Part shown: one piece after another, positions 49,598-56,594 of the stretch
Position numbering within the stretch: the stretch's first letter is position 1
How the letters are laid out: each line of letters opens with the position of its first letter
Origin: Candidatus Latescibacterota bacterium
GTDB lineage: Bacteria > Latescibacterota > UBA2968 > UBA8231
Length of the DNA: 56,594 nucleotides
Direction of reading: 5' to 3'
NCBI GenBank assembly: GCA_022820485.1
Contig: JAJEFJ010000013.1
Span: 1 to 56,594, forward strand
Program-made: the position numbers and the translations under genes
The notes under the pieces: generated by a model
Databases searched by the model: none
What the model was told of the DNA's origin: nothing
Seen by the model: the letters and a program-made list of their open reading frames with translations, nothing else

Positions 49598-51004
49598 TCA
49601 GCCCTGCCAATCGGGATTGGGTTGGGGAATTTTGGCTTCCACTGTTTCGCGCCATTCGCGCAGCAGCCCGTGCAGTCGGTCGCGGATTTGCGGCATTTGC
49701 TCGGCTAGATTGCGCTCCTCGCCGATGTCGTCGCGCAGATTGTACAGTTCCAGCCGCCCGTCTTCAAAAAACTCGATCAGCTTGTAGTCGCCGGAGCGCA
49801 CGGACGAGCCGGGGGTGCCGCCCTGATTGCCGTAGTGAGGGTAGTGCCAGAAGATGGCTTCGCGCTCTATGGATTCGGCACCGCGCATAAGCGGCGCGAT
49901 GCTGGTGCCGTCGCAGTGCTGCGCGGGGATGGGGTCTAAACCGGCCAATTCGAGGATCGTCGGGTAGAAGTCGGGGCTAGTCACCGGGCCTGGACAGGTG
50001 CTGCCGGCGGCGACTTGGCCGGGCCAGCGCACTAGCAAGGGTTCGCGGGTGCCGCCCTCGTACATCCAGCCCTTGCCCTCGGCCAGCGGCGCGTTGCAGG
50101 TCGGCGAGCGTTCGGAGGTGGCGAGGCCGCCGTTGTCCGAGGTGAAAAACACGACGGTGTTTTCGGTTTCACCGAGCGCGTCGAGCAGGTTGAAGAGGCG
50201 GCCCAAGTTTTCGTCGAGGCTCTCGATCATGGCCGCATAGACCGGGTCGGATTGGATGAGCCGCCGTTTGACGCGCTGGTCCTTTTTGTGCTCGCAGGGG
50301 AAGTACTCTCCCTCGGCAAAGGTCTCGACTTGGTCCAAGCCGAGGGCGCGGGCTTTGGCTTCGTACTTGGCGCTTTTTTCTGGTTTGGCTTGGATCGGCG
50401 TGTGGACGGTGTAGTACCAGAGATTCAAAAAGAAGGGCCGCTCGTCTTTGCGACGGATTAATTCGAGCACTTGGTCGGTCAGGTAGTCGGTTAGGTACGT
50501 GCCTTCGGGGACATCGGCGCCGGCGAGCGGGGGGATGGTCCAAGGGCTGAAGTACCCGCCCTGCCCCGGCGAGCCTTGGTGTGCGCCGCCAATGTTGACC
50601 TCAAAGCCGTGGTCTTCGGGCAGGTGCCCGTCGCCGCCCAAGTGCCATTTGCCTACGTGCCACGTCTGATAGCCGCCCTCGTTGAGCGCGCAGGCCAGCG
50701 AGTGCTCTTGCGTCGGCAGTTGCTTGAGATACGGCACATCGACGAGCTGGCCACGTGCTGGGTGGATGCGCCCGTGCACGTCGATCCAGTCGGTGATGCC
50801 GACGGTGGCTGGGTACTTGCCGGTGAGGATGCTGGCGCGGGTCGGCGAGCAGACCGGGCAGGCCGCGTACGCGTCGGTAAAGCGCATGCCCTCGCGGGCG
50901 AGGCGGTCGATGTTGGGCGTTTCGTAGAAGGAACTGCCGCAGCAGACGAGGTCCTTCCAACCCATATCGTCGATGAGGATGAAGACGATATTGGGCTGCG
51001 TCAC
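49598..51004 (-). CDS. Sulfatase (arylsulfatase A type)
   Basis: The start is GTG 51002-51004, overlapping the stop of the glutathione peroxidase gene (GTGA); 468 residues. It opens VTQPNIVFILIDDMGWKDLV (Asp pair). The signature is C-S-P-T-R (C52 in CPVCSPTRASILTG), the formylglycine site. TWHVGKWHLGG carries the Lys and His, and VFFTSDNGG the distal Asp-Asn pair. No signal peptide is present with this start. It hydrolyses sulfate esters, probably from glycans. The maturase FGE is not in the window. Coupling to a peroxidase gene is curious. Confidence 0.93.
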   Translation of the reverse strand: MTQPNIVFILIDDMGWKDLVCCGSSFYETPNIDRLAREGMRFTDAYAACPVCSPTRASILTGKYPATVGITDWIDVHGRIHPARGQLVDVPYLKQLPTQEHSLACALNEGGYQTWHVGKWHLGGDGHLPEDHGFEVNIGGAHQGSPGQGGYFSPWTIPPLAGADVPEGTYLTDYLTDQVLELIRRKDERPFFLNLWYYTVHTPIQAKPEKSAKYEAKARALGLDQVETFAEGEYFPCEHKKDQRVKRRLIQSDPVYAAMIESLDENLGRLFNLLDALGETENTVVFFTSDNGGLATSERSPTCNAPLAEGKGWMYEGGTREPLLVRWPGQVAAGSTCPGPVTSPDFYPTILELAGLDPIPAQHCDGTSIAPLMRGAESIEREAIFWHYPHYGNQGGTPGSSVRSGDYKLIEFFEDGRLELYNLRDDIGEERNLAEQMPQIRDRLHGLLREWRETVEAKIPQPNPDWQG

Positions 51005-51483
51005 GCGAGGGCCTCTTCGATGGCGGCGACCACGGCCGGATCGTTGGGGGTGGTTCGGGGCGCGAAACGGGCCAGCGGTTGGCCGTCCTTGTCGATGAGG
51101 AATTTCTCGAAGTTCCAAGAGATGTCGCCGGGGAAAGCCGCGTCCTCGCCGGCGAGATAGGCATAGAGCGGATGACGGTTGGGGCCGTTGACTTCGATCT
51201 TGCTAAAGAGCGGGAAACTCACGTCGTAGCGGGTCTGGCAGAAGTCGAGGATCTGCTCCTCGTTGCCCGGCTCTTGCCCCTTGAATTGGTTGCAGGGAAA
51301 GCCGAGGACCGCTAGGCCTTGGTCGGCATATTGGCGATGCAGTGCCTCTAGGTCGGCATATTGCGGGGTCAGGCCGCACTCGCTGGCCACATTGACGACG
51401 AGGAGCGTTTTGCCGGCGTAGTCGGCTAGGTCGGCGGCTTGGCCGTAGATGGTTTGGGCTGTGAAGTCGTGGACGCTGCTCAT
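51001..51483 (-). CDS. Glutathione peroxidase family protein (Cys type)
   Basis: The product is 160 residues. NVASECGLTPQY carries the peroxidatic C36 (Cys instead of selenocysteine), FPCNQFKGQEP the conserved Gln, and ISWNFEKFLID the Trp-Asn pair. A second Cys in FPCNQF may resolve, making it thioredoxin-dependent as in most bacterial members. It reduces hydrogen peroxide and lipid peroxides. It is translationally coupled to the sulfatase gene. Confidence 0.95.
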   Translation of the reverse strand: MSSVHDFTAQTIYGQAADLADYAGKTLLVVNVASECGLTPQYADLEALHRQYADQGLAVLGFPCNQFKGQEPGNEEQILDFCQTRYDVSFPLFSKIEVNGPNRHPLYAYLAGEDAAFPGDISWNFEKFLIDKDGQPLARFAPRTTPNDPAVVAAIEEALA

Positions 51484-51528
51484 GTTGTTCTCCTTGTAAT
51501 TGGACGGTGCGGTTGAAGTCTAAACGAC

Positions 51529-51553
51529 GGGCGACCACAAGAGTCGCCCCTAC
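51529..51553. repeat. Dispersed palindromic repeat, copy H
   Basis: GGGCGAC-CACAAGA-GTCGCCC followed by CTAC. This one matches the GTAGGGGCGA...CTTGTG...TCGCCC form known from cyanobacteria and other phyla. It lies in the divergent space between the peroxidase and cinA-like genes. Confidence 0.75.
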
Positions 51554-51689
51554 ATAACGTGACGTACTCAAAGTTTATGAGATAATTCTAATATTGCCAC
51601 TCGCCTAGTTACGTTCAATGCCCGGTGCATGGCCGGTTCATCTTGCCTATCTTTTGAGCCCCTCCAACACAACAGCAGAGAAAGAGACT

Positions 51690-52502
51690 ATGAGCGACCG
51701 ACCGGCCATCGAGATTTACTCCATCGGCACCGAGCTTTTAAACGGACAGATTCAAGACACCAATTCCTTCTGGATGGCGCAGCAGATCGCCGCGCTCGGC
51801 GGCTATGTGCGGCGGATCGCGATCCTCGACGACGATATGGACGAGTTGACCGGCGTGCTCAAAGATGCCTGCCAGCGCGGAACCCGGGTGGTGATCACCA
51901 CCGGAGGACTTGGGCCGACGCCCGACGACATGACGGTCGAGGCCATTGCCAAGATCATGGGAGTAGGCACGGAAGTCGATGAAACCTTGGTCGAGCGCTA
52001 TATGGAGAGCCGAGGTATTGAAAAGCGCGCCGATGTCAGCGAAGGGCTGATCAAGATGGCGACCAAACCGAAAGGCTCTGTGGCCCATCCCAATCCGGCG
52101 GGCGTGGCTCCCTGCGTGGAGGCGCGGGTCGGCACCACTACGCTTTACAGCCTGCCCGGCCCGCCGCGCGAGGTTGAGGCGCTATTCCGCCAGTCGGTAG
52201 AGGATGCCTTGGCCGGGATATACGACGATGTGCGGCTTTCGCTGCGGGTGGCCGTCAACCTGCCCGAATCGCAGTGCGGCCCAATCCTGCACAGCGTGAT
52301 GAGCCAATATCCCAATACCTATCTCAAGGCCTTCGTCGCGTTGAGGGAGCGCACGGCCGATGGTCAGCGGCTGCCGGTGGATATCGTCGTTTGGGGCAAG
52401 GAGGCCGAGGAGGCGCAGACCCTGCTCGACAAGGCGTTGGCGGAGTTTAAGGCGCAGGCGTTTGAGAAGGGTAGCGAGGTCGAGATCCGTGACGAGGGGT
52501 AA
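51690..52502 (+). CDS. CinA-like molybdopterin-binding-domain protein
   Basis: The start is ATG 51690 ([20 protein letters not shown]); 270 residues. [19 protein letters not shown] is the hallmark of the CinA/MoaB-like domain, and [16 protein letters not shown] the next block. The C-terminal nicotinamide-nucleotide amidase domain of full CinA is absent. Stand-alone versions are thought to hydrolyse ADP-ribose or related pyrophosphates. The last 139 bases are antisense to the 3' end of the adenine methylase gene. Confidence 0.9.
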   Translation: MSDRPAIEIYSIGTELLNGQIQDTNSFWMAQQIAALGGYVRRIAILDDDMDELTGVLKDACQRGTRVVITTGGLGPTPDDMTVEAIAKIMGVGTEVDETLVERYMESRGIEKRADVSEGLIKMATKPKGSVAHPNPAGVAPCVEARVGTTTLYSLPGPPREVEALFRQSVEDALAGIYDDVRLSLRVAVNLPESQCGPILHSVMSQYPNTYLKAFVALRERTADGQRLPVDIVVWGKEAEEAQTLLDKALAEFKAQAFEKGSEVEIRDEG

Positions 52503-54220
52503 GTGCGCGAAGTAACAACGGCCCGTTCGTCCTTTGATAATCCATAGAACTCGAATACAGCCTCGTTGCAGGCGTCAATGTCGCGGCTATTAGCTGCTTC
52601 CCTCAGAGCATTTTTGAGCTTTTCGTCCACGTCTTGCCAGTAAGGCAAGCGGATACGGCGCAGATATTGCGCCTGAAACCGCAAGTAGCCACCGCGCATC
52701 CGGGTCGAATAGACCGACACAAACAGGCGGGCGATACCCGATAGCAGTACGGCTTGCAGCGCGTACAAATCCCATTCGTCGCTCGTGATAAAGTAGAGAT
52801 TGTGGTGCGGGTACAACTTGCCACATTCATAGACGATATGGGCTTGGCCCTTGATATCAGGGATTAGCAGTTTCGGCTTACTCGCAAGGGCTGGATAGAT
52901 GCGATCAATCGTACGATACCAGTTAGCGGGTGATTTTTTTGCGACATGCCGTTTTGCTACCTGGGCCTTGCGGGCTTCCAGATAGGTTTTGAGCTTGGGG
53001 AATTTTGCTAGGTCAACAAGCCCTCCTTCATCGGCGAACGGATTGACGACGCCAAGGCCGCGCCATTTGACGGTACCAGTGATAATATCGCGGGTCATCA
53101 CCAGTGGTAATTTGCGACCCGGCTCTACATCTAGCTCGTCATAGGGAGCGATAAAGGCTTGATCGGCACCGGTTGCGACGCCGATGCCGATCTTACACCC
53201 TACCTCTTCGATTAGCGGAAAATCTCGCTCTAGTCGCCGGACAAGGGCCAGTTGGTCTGACGACGCCAATATCCAAGGTTCGGCTCCTGCTGCAACTCCG
53301 GTCATTTCCTTGACCCCACTCCCTGAAGTGGGCGTTTCTTTGGAGAGCAGGGTCTTGCTTAAAGCCTTGAGCGTTGCCGGCTTAATCTCGGGACGGTGCG
53401 CGACGCGAGTTTTGCCCGGCTTTTCATTAGCGATAATAGTGATGGCTGGATAGGCAATAACATCCGCGTGGAAGGCCGGTGTATCGACCATATCGACATA
53501 CATTTTCAAATGAAACTTATCGGCAGTTAGTTTGCGCAGCGGCCCTCCATAACGGTTTTTCATCCAGCGGTCGGCGCAGATAAATCCAAGCGTACCGCTC
53601 GGTTCCAGTAGGTTGAGCGAACGCTCGATAAATGGGATGTAAAGGTCGGCGCGGTCAAATACGGTCGTATAGCGAGTGCGGTATTCGACAAGAAGCGCAG
53701 CGGGGATTAGCTCTTGCCGCACATAAGGAGGATTGCCAACCACGCAATCAAATGCAAACGGCAGCGGCGTGAGAAGAAAATCGCCCTTGATGAGCCAGAT
53801 ATCGGCAAGAGCGATGGCAGGCTTGGTCTGAAGCCCTTCTGCCTTGAGCATGGCGACGACCTTCTCGCGCGTTGCTTGAAAAGTATCGTCGTGCAATTCG
53901 ACAGCGCGAATGGCATTAGCCAGTATTTCGCCCGGATCGGCGTTACCCTCTCGCTTGCTCCACGCCTTGAGCAAGCGCTCGATCACAATGAGAAGAAAGT
54001 CGCCGCCGCCAAAAGAAGGCTCTAGCAGGCGAATTTTGTACAAAGGACGGTCTGCGGTATAGTTGACGAGGTCGAGAATGAATTCGACGACCTCGCGCTT
54101 TGTAAAGATTGCGCCGCGTTCCTCGCTTCCGGCTTGCGCCAGCTTGGTCAGCGCATCTTCGACCGGGCACATGCCGGGGAAGGAGGCTTGCGTGACTTGT
54201 TGTAGTGCGCTCTGCGTCAT
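52364..54220 (-). CDS. Type II N6-adenine methyltransferase, 3' end replaced by cinA antisense
   Basis: The product is 618 residues. [17 protein letters not shown], then [14 protein letters not shown] (SAM-binding motif I), then [12 protein letters not shown] (motif IV, NPPY) define an Eco57I-type gamma-class adenine methylase. A specificity-like C-terminal part follows ([26 protein letters not shown]). After [19 protein letters not shown] the last ~46 residues are Ser/Thr-rich antisense of cinA (52364-52502), so the natural C-terminus appears lost at about 52520. No restriction endonuclease is next to it. It is an orphan or remnant of a restriction-modification system. Confidence 0.88.
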   Translation of the reverse strand: MTQSALQQVTQASFPGMCPVEDALTKLAQAGSEERGAIFTKREVVEFILDLVNYTADRPLYKIRLLEPSFGGGDFLLIVIERLLKAWSKREGNADPGEILANAIRAVELHDDTFQATREKVVAMLKAEGLQTKPAIALADIWLIKGDFLLTPLPFAFDCVVGNPPYVRQELIPAALLVEYRTRYTTVFDRADLYIPFIERSLNLLEPSGTLGFICADRWMKNRYGGPLRKLTADKFHLKMYVDMVDTPAFHADVIAYPAITIIANEKPGKTRVAHRPEIKPATLKALSKTLLSKETPTSGSGVKEMTGVAAGAEPWILASSDQLALVRRLERDFPLIEEVGCKIGIGVATGADQAFIAPYDELDVEPGRKLPLVMTRDIITGTVKWRGLGVVNPFADEGGLVDLAKFPKLKTYLEARKAQVAKRHVAKKSPANWYRTIDRIYPALASKPKLLIPDIKGQAHIVYECGKLYPHHNLYFITSDEWDLYALQAVLLSGIARLFVSVYSTRMRGGYLRFQAQYLRRIRLPYWQDVDEKLKNALREAANSRDIDACNEAVFEFYGLSKDERAVVTSRTYPSSRISTSLPFSNACALNSANALSSRVCASSASLPQTTISTGSR

Positions 54221-54429
54221 GGAGCCGCTCGTTTTCTCAGTTCGCGTGTTTGACTATCTGTTTATGATATTCGATAAACTCGCGCAAGGAGCGTGGAATA
54301 AGATAGGAGGCAGTCACGTCGCTATGATGGGCCATAATGTCAAAACGATTATTGGGTAAAGATATTATCGGGAGTCAAACCCGGACGCCGGCGAAGCCGA
54401 TGCCGGTTCTTGGTGTTGGGTTTAATTTC
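54221..54429. other. Non-coding upstream region of the methylase
   Basis: This region includes a 32-codon minus-strand frame (54237-54335) without a ribosome site and imperfect dyads (AAACCC at about 54378, GGGTTT at about 54418; CCGGC-type stems between them). I see no confident gene. Confidence 0.35.
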
Positions 54430-54466
54430 AGAAGCGCCCGATGTCTCGTCGGCATCGGGCGCTTCT
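54430..54466. terminator. Strong hairpin between two minus-strand genes
   Basis: AGAAGCGCCCGATG (54430-54443) pairs perfectly with CATCGGGCGCTTCT (54453-54466) around a 9-base loop. It lies downstream of the 54524 gene. There is no T run on either strand, so termination would be factor-assisted; it may instead be a repeat hairpin. Confidence 0.45.
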
Positions 54467-54523
54467 CGTACGCACTTGGGGACGCTTCTTAGAGTCTCTT
54501 TAGGAATTTCGCACGTATCGGTC

Positions 54524-55351
54524 TCAACTCGATGCCCGCCGCGCCGCAGCTAGCACGTCGTAGCAAAATTGCGCCGTACTCCAGGCGTCGTACCCGTCTG
54601 CATTCCAGACCTGGCCGGTGACTTCTGGGCAGATGTACTGGTCCCAGCCGGCGTCTTGTATGGCTTTGTAGTAAGCCTTCATGTCCAGTTTGCCGCTGCC
54701 GGGGAGGAGATAGCGCACCCGCCCCTCTTCGTCGAGATAGCCGTCCTTGATGTGATTGTGGACTGAGTACTGGAGATTGAGGTCAATCGAGTGCTGCAAG
54801 TCGATGCCTTCCACCCAGAAGTGGCTGTAGTCGAAGTTGAGGCCGAGGTTCGGGTGATTGGTTTGCTGCATGAGCCAAGCGGCCTTTTCCGGCGTCTCAA
54901 AGTCGTCGCCCGCATGTGGCTCGATGGCGACGATGACGTCGTATTCCGCGGCCATGTCGCCCAGTTCGAGGACCAGTTCGACTATGCGCTCTTTGCCGGT
55001 CTCCCAGGCGGGTTTGCCGCCGAGAGTGGTGCTGACGACCATTGGGCGGTCGTCGAGCCGGAGTGCGCGGCTCAGCTCAAAGGTCGCCCTGAACTGCGCG
55101 AGTGCGGCGGCGCGTCCCTCGCCTTCGACGCAGGGCGAGAGCAGGGCCATTAGCACTGGCGTGGGGAAGCCGAGTTGGCGGCAGAGGTCGGCGAGCCTTT
55201 TGCGGGCAGCCGCGTCCATGTTAGCGGGTTCAGTCGGCCAGCCGGGGGTGACGGCGATTTCCATGCCCTCATAGCCCATGTCGGCGAGGCGCGGCAGGGC
55301 TTCGAAGACGTCGAGTTGCTTCATGCCATAGGTGCTGTAGTAGAGTTTCAC
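54524..55351 (-). CDS. Sugar phosphate isomerase/epimerase (TIM barrel)
   Basis: The product is 275 residues. The metal ligands are visible in order: Glu in VIVAIEPHAGDD, Asp and His in LNFDYSHFWVEG, His in SVHNHIKDGYL, and Glu in ICPEVTGQVW. This is the inosose-isomerase/hydroxypyruvate-isomerase-like group of the xylose-isomerase-like fold. MGYEGMEIAVTPGW near the start is the usual first-strand loop. The substrate is a ketose or inosose. It is divergent from the aldo/keto-reductase-like gene at 55531, with which it may share a pathway. Confidence 0.92.
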   Translation of the reverse strand: MKLYYSTYGMKQLDVFEALPRLADMGYEGMEIAVTPGWPTEPANMDAAARKRLADLCRQLGFPTPVLMALLSPCVEGEGRAAALAQFRATFELSRALRLDDRPMVVSTTLGGKPAWETGKERIVELVLELGDMAAEYDVIVAIEPHAGDDFETPEKAAWLMQQTNHPNLGLNFDYSHFWVEGIDLQHSIDLNLQYSVHNHIKDGYLDEEGRVRYLLPGSGKLDMKAYYKAIQDAGWDQYICPEVTGQVWNADGYDAWSTAQFCYDVLAAARRASS

Positions 55352-55380
55352 GAGGTGACGGCCTCCTGTTGTGCGCTGGG

Positions 55381-55409
55381 AATTAGGAATTAGGAATTAG
55401 GAATTACGG
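55381..55409. repeat. Short AATTAGG heptad array
   Basis: Three AATTAGG units and one AATTACG, the same heptad family as 21684-21820, in the divergent intergenic space. Confidence 0.75.
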
Positions 55410-55530
55410 TACTGCATTCTTCCTTGGACGATACGGGCTGGTGGGATACATTTTGCGCGCCGGAGAAACTAACGCGCCATATTGGGCGCAGCAAGCTGTA
55501 AGCGCGTCTTAACGACGCAAGGAGGCTATC

Positions 55531-56406
55531 GTGGAATACCGCCGCTTTGGACAGACGGACATGGAGCTGAGCATCGTTGGTTTGGGCGGGCTATTGGCCC
55601 GCTATGAGGGCATCAACGGCCATCCGCCGCCCGAGGAGAAGCGCCGGATTTACCTGCGGGCCGCCGAGTTGGGCGTCAACCTTTTCGACATGGGTTACGG
55701 CGACGAGGTCCACATCCCCGATGAGCTGAAAGGCCCGGGGGACGACCGCTTCTTCTCGCTCAAGGTGGGTGCGCCGGCGGCCGCTGAGGTGGAGGGGACT
55801 ATTGATAAACACCTCGCCAATGTGCGCCGCGAGGCCATCGATATTTTGCGGGTACACCACTATGCCTATCTGCAAAACGAAGGCTTGGCTGAGCGCATCG
55901 CCGAGTGCAAGGCCAAAGGCAAAGTGTGCGCCCTGTGCTTGATTCGGCACATGCTGGCCGATCAACAAGCCTATGCTGAGCGCGGTCCCGAACCCGAGGC
56001 GGACGCCGATTTGGTCATCTACAACTACGTCTGCCGTTGGCAGGCCCCGGGCATTGCGGCGTCGGCGCGGGCTGGGAAGGGCGTGCTGATTATGAAGTCC
56101 CTGGGCGGCCAGTGGGTTAGCTGGGCTGACAAGGCGCAGACCGATTGGTCGGCCGTGGACGAGTCGAAGGTCGAGGAGCTATCGCCGAGGGGGGAAGGCA
56201 TTCGCGGAGAGTTGCCGCTGGTCTATCCGATTGTCTCGGGCCCTTGGCGCGAGCTAGCCGAGCCGGGTGAGCTGGTGCCGCGCACTGAGCGGGCGATACA
56301 GTGGGTGCTGGCGACCGAGGGGGTGCATTGCACTTTGGTGGCTTTTGCTAGCGTTGAGGAACTGGAGGAAGGGTTGGGGGTGATGGAGACGAGTGCTGTC
56401 AATTAG
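55531..56406 (+). CDS. Aldo/keto reductase-like protein (diverged)
   Basis: The product is 291 residues from GTG 55531, with AGGAGG upstream. It begins MEYRRFGQTDMELSIVGLGG, the standard opening. The tetrad positions are Asp/Tyr in NLFDMGYGDEV, Lys in FFSLKVGAP and His in ILRVHHYAYL. Compared with usual members the Tyr context is altered (MGYGDE) and the C-terminal cofactor loop is weak (VHCTLVAFASVEELEE). It probably binds NAD(P)H, but catalytic competence is less sure. Confidence 0.85.
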   Translation: MEYRRFGQTDMELSIVGLGGLLARYEGINGHPPPEEKRRIYLRAAELGVNLFDMGYGDEVHIPDELKGPGDDRFFSLKVGAPAAAEVEGTIDKHLANVRREAIDILRVHHYAYLQNEGLAERIAECKAKGKVCALCLIRHMLADQQAYAERGPEPEADADLVIYNYVCRWQAPGIAASARAGKGVLIMKSLGGQWVSWADKAQTDWSAVDESKVEELSPRGEGIRGELPLVYPIVSGPWRELAEPGELVPRTERAIQWVLATEGVHCTLVAFASVEELEEGLGVMETSAVN

Positions 56407-56412
56407 GAACTG

Positions 56413-56594
56413 ATGTTGCGTAGCTATCGTTATCTGCGGTTTCCTACCGCCCGGCCCGGTGTCATTTGTATGTTGCCCAATCCGTTCAGAAGGGCCAATC
56501 TGAACGGTATGCGTGCGGGGCGCGTCGTCCGTCATTGGGTGAGCAGGCCCCTCGTGCCCGCTGCACCGTGCGGGAGTAAGACACCCCTCACGCT
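56413..56594 (+). other. Open frame and hairpins running off the window end
   Basis: From ATG 56413 a frame stays open to the window end (MLRSYRYLRFPTARPGVICM...), but it has no ribosome site and no peptide I recognise. The DNA contains two clear hairpins: CCGTTCAGA (56482-56490) with TCTGAACGG (56499-56507), and CCCGC with GCGGG around TGCACCGT (about 56558-56575). It may be structured RNA or element end rather than a protein. Confidence 0.3.

Noticed and set aside
54237..54335. 32-codon minus-strand frame just before the methylase (MAHHSDVTASYLIPRSLREF)
   Set aside because: No ribosome site, no recognised homologue, and the opposite strand is equally open.
54364..54385. tRNA or tmRNA T-arm-like sequence on the minus strand (CGGGTTTGACTCCCG)
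   Set aside because: The T-loop lacks the invariant C, no acceptor stem or CCA follows, and no D or anticodon arm fits.

Overview
The window is about 56.6 kb of GC-rich, densely coding bacterial DNA. The gene mix (several phytanoyl-CoA dioxygenases, formylglycine sulfatases, Gfo/Idh/MocA dehydrogenases, xylose-isomerase-like TIM barrels, a DUF4159 protein, a BNR sialidase-like protein, a membrane-bound-dehydrogenase-type propeller) resembles environmental, often host- or particle-associated lineages such as Poribacteria, Latescibacterota or Planctomycetota-like bacteria. That placement is inference from gene content, not from a marker gene. An oxygen-dependent HemF and many Fe(II)/2-oxoglutarate oxygenases point to aerobic life. 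I saw no rRNA, tRNA or CRISPR array.

Layout. 1-1.05 kb is a mobile-element-rich edge: the tail of a probable IS4-type transposase, a complete 115-bp MITE with a 9-bp target duplication, and two fused gene remnants (a cyclase tail and a PhyH tail). 1.25-1.98 kb is a segment bounded by a 26-nt direct repeat that carries two short, well-started small genes. 2.0-6.2 kb holds a secreted NTR/TIMP-like protein, a three-gene sugar/acid catabolic operon and an SPFH protein. 6.3-10.2 kb is the Hen1-Pnkp RNA-repair pair. 10.2-18.7 kb has NfuA, PhyH, a response regulator with a large hybrid kinase, a DUF2007 protein, a TPR protein, a sulfatase, a BrnTA module and an RRM protein. 18.7-27.2 kb holds secreted or surface catabolic enzymes.

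27.4-34.4 kb is the most unusual part. A beta-propeller sensor is fused directly to a sigma-54 AAA+ activator and a Fis-type helix-turn-helix (with a one-base frameshift). It is followed by a rho-independent terminator, candidate upstream activator repeats and a near-consensus -24/-12 promoter. That promoter faces two secreted thioredoxin-fold paralogs, one without its redox cysteines, and then a stand-alone copy of the regulator's own DNA-binding domain. 34.4-41.7 kb is another plastic stretch with toxin-antitoxin pairs, a MITE-like element, a duplicated gene tail and two tandem paralogs of a family I do not recognise. 41.7-56.6 kb returns to catabolic and housekeeping genes (PHP, EamA, DUF4159, mannonate-dehydratase-like, Psd, HemF, a second sulfatase with a glutathione peroxidase, CinA-like), interrupted by a PIN-DUF433 fusion, a VapBC pair and an orphan adenine methylase whose 3' end runs antisense into cinA.

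A family of short palindromes of the form GTAGGGGCGA...TCGCCCCTAC recurs in intergenic spaces across the window, and AATTAGG/AATTACG heptad repeats occur twice. At least seven toxin-antitoxin-like loci lie between 17.7 and 49.6 kb. Together these show a genome with many small dispersed repeats and frequent local rearrangement.
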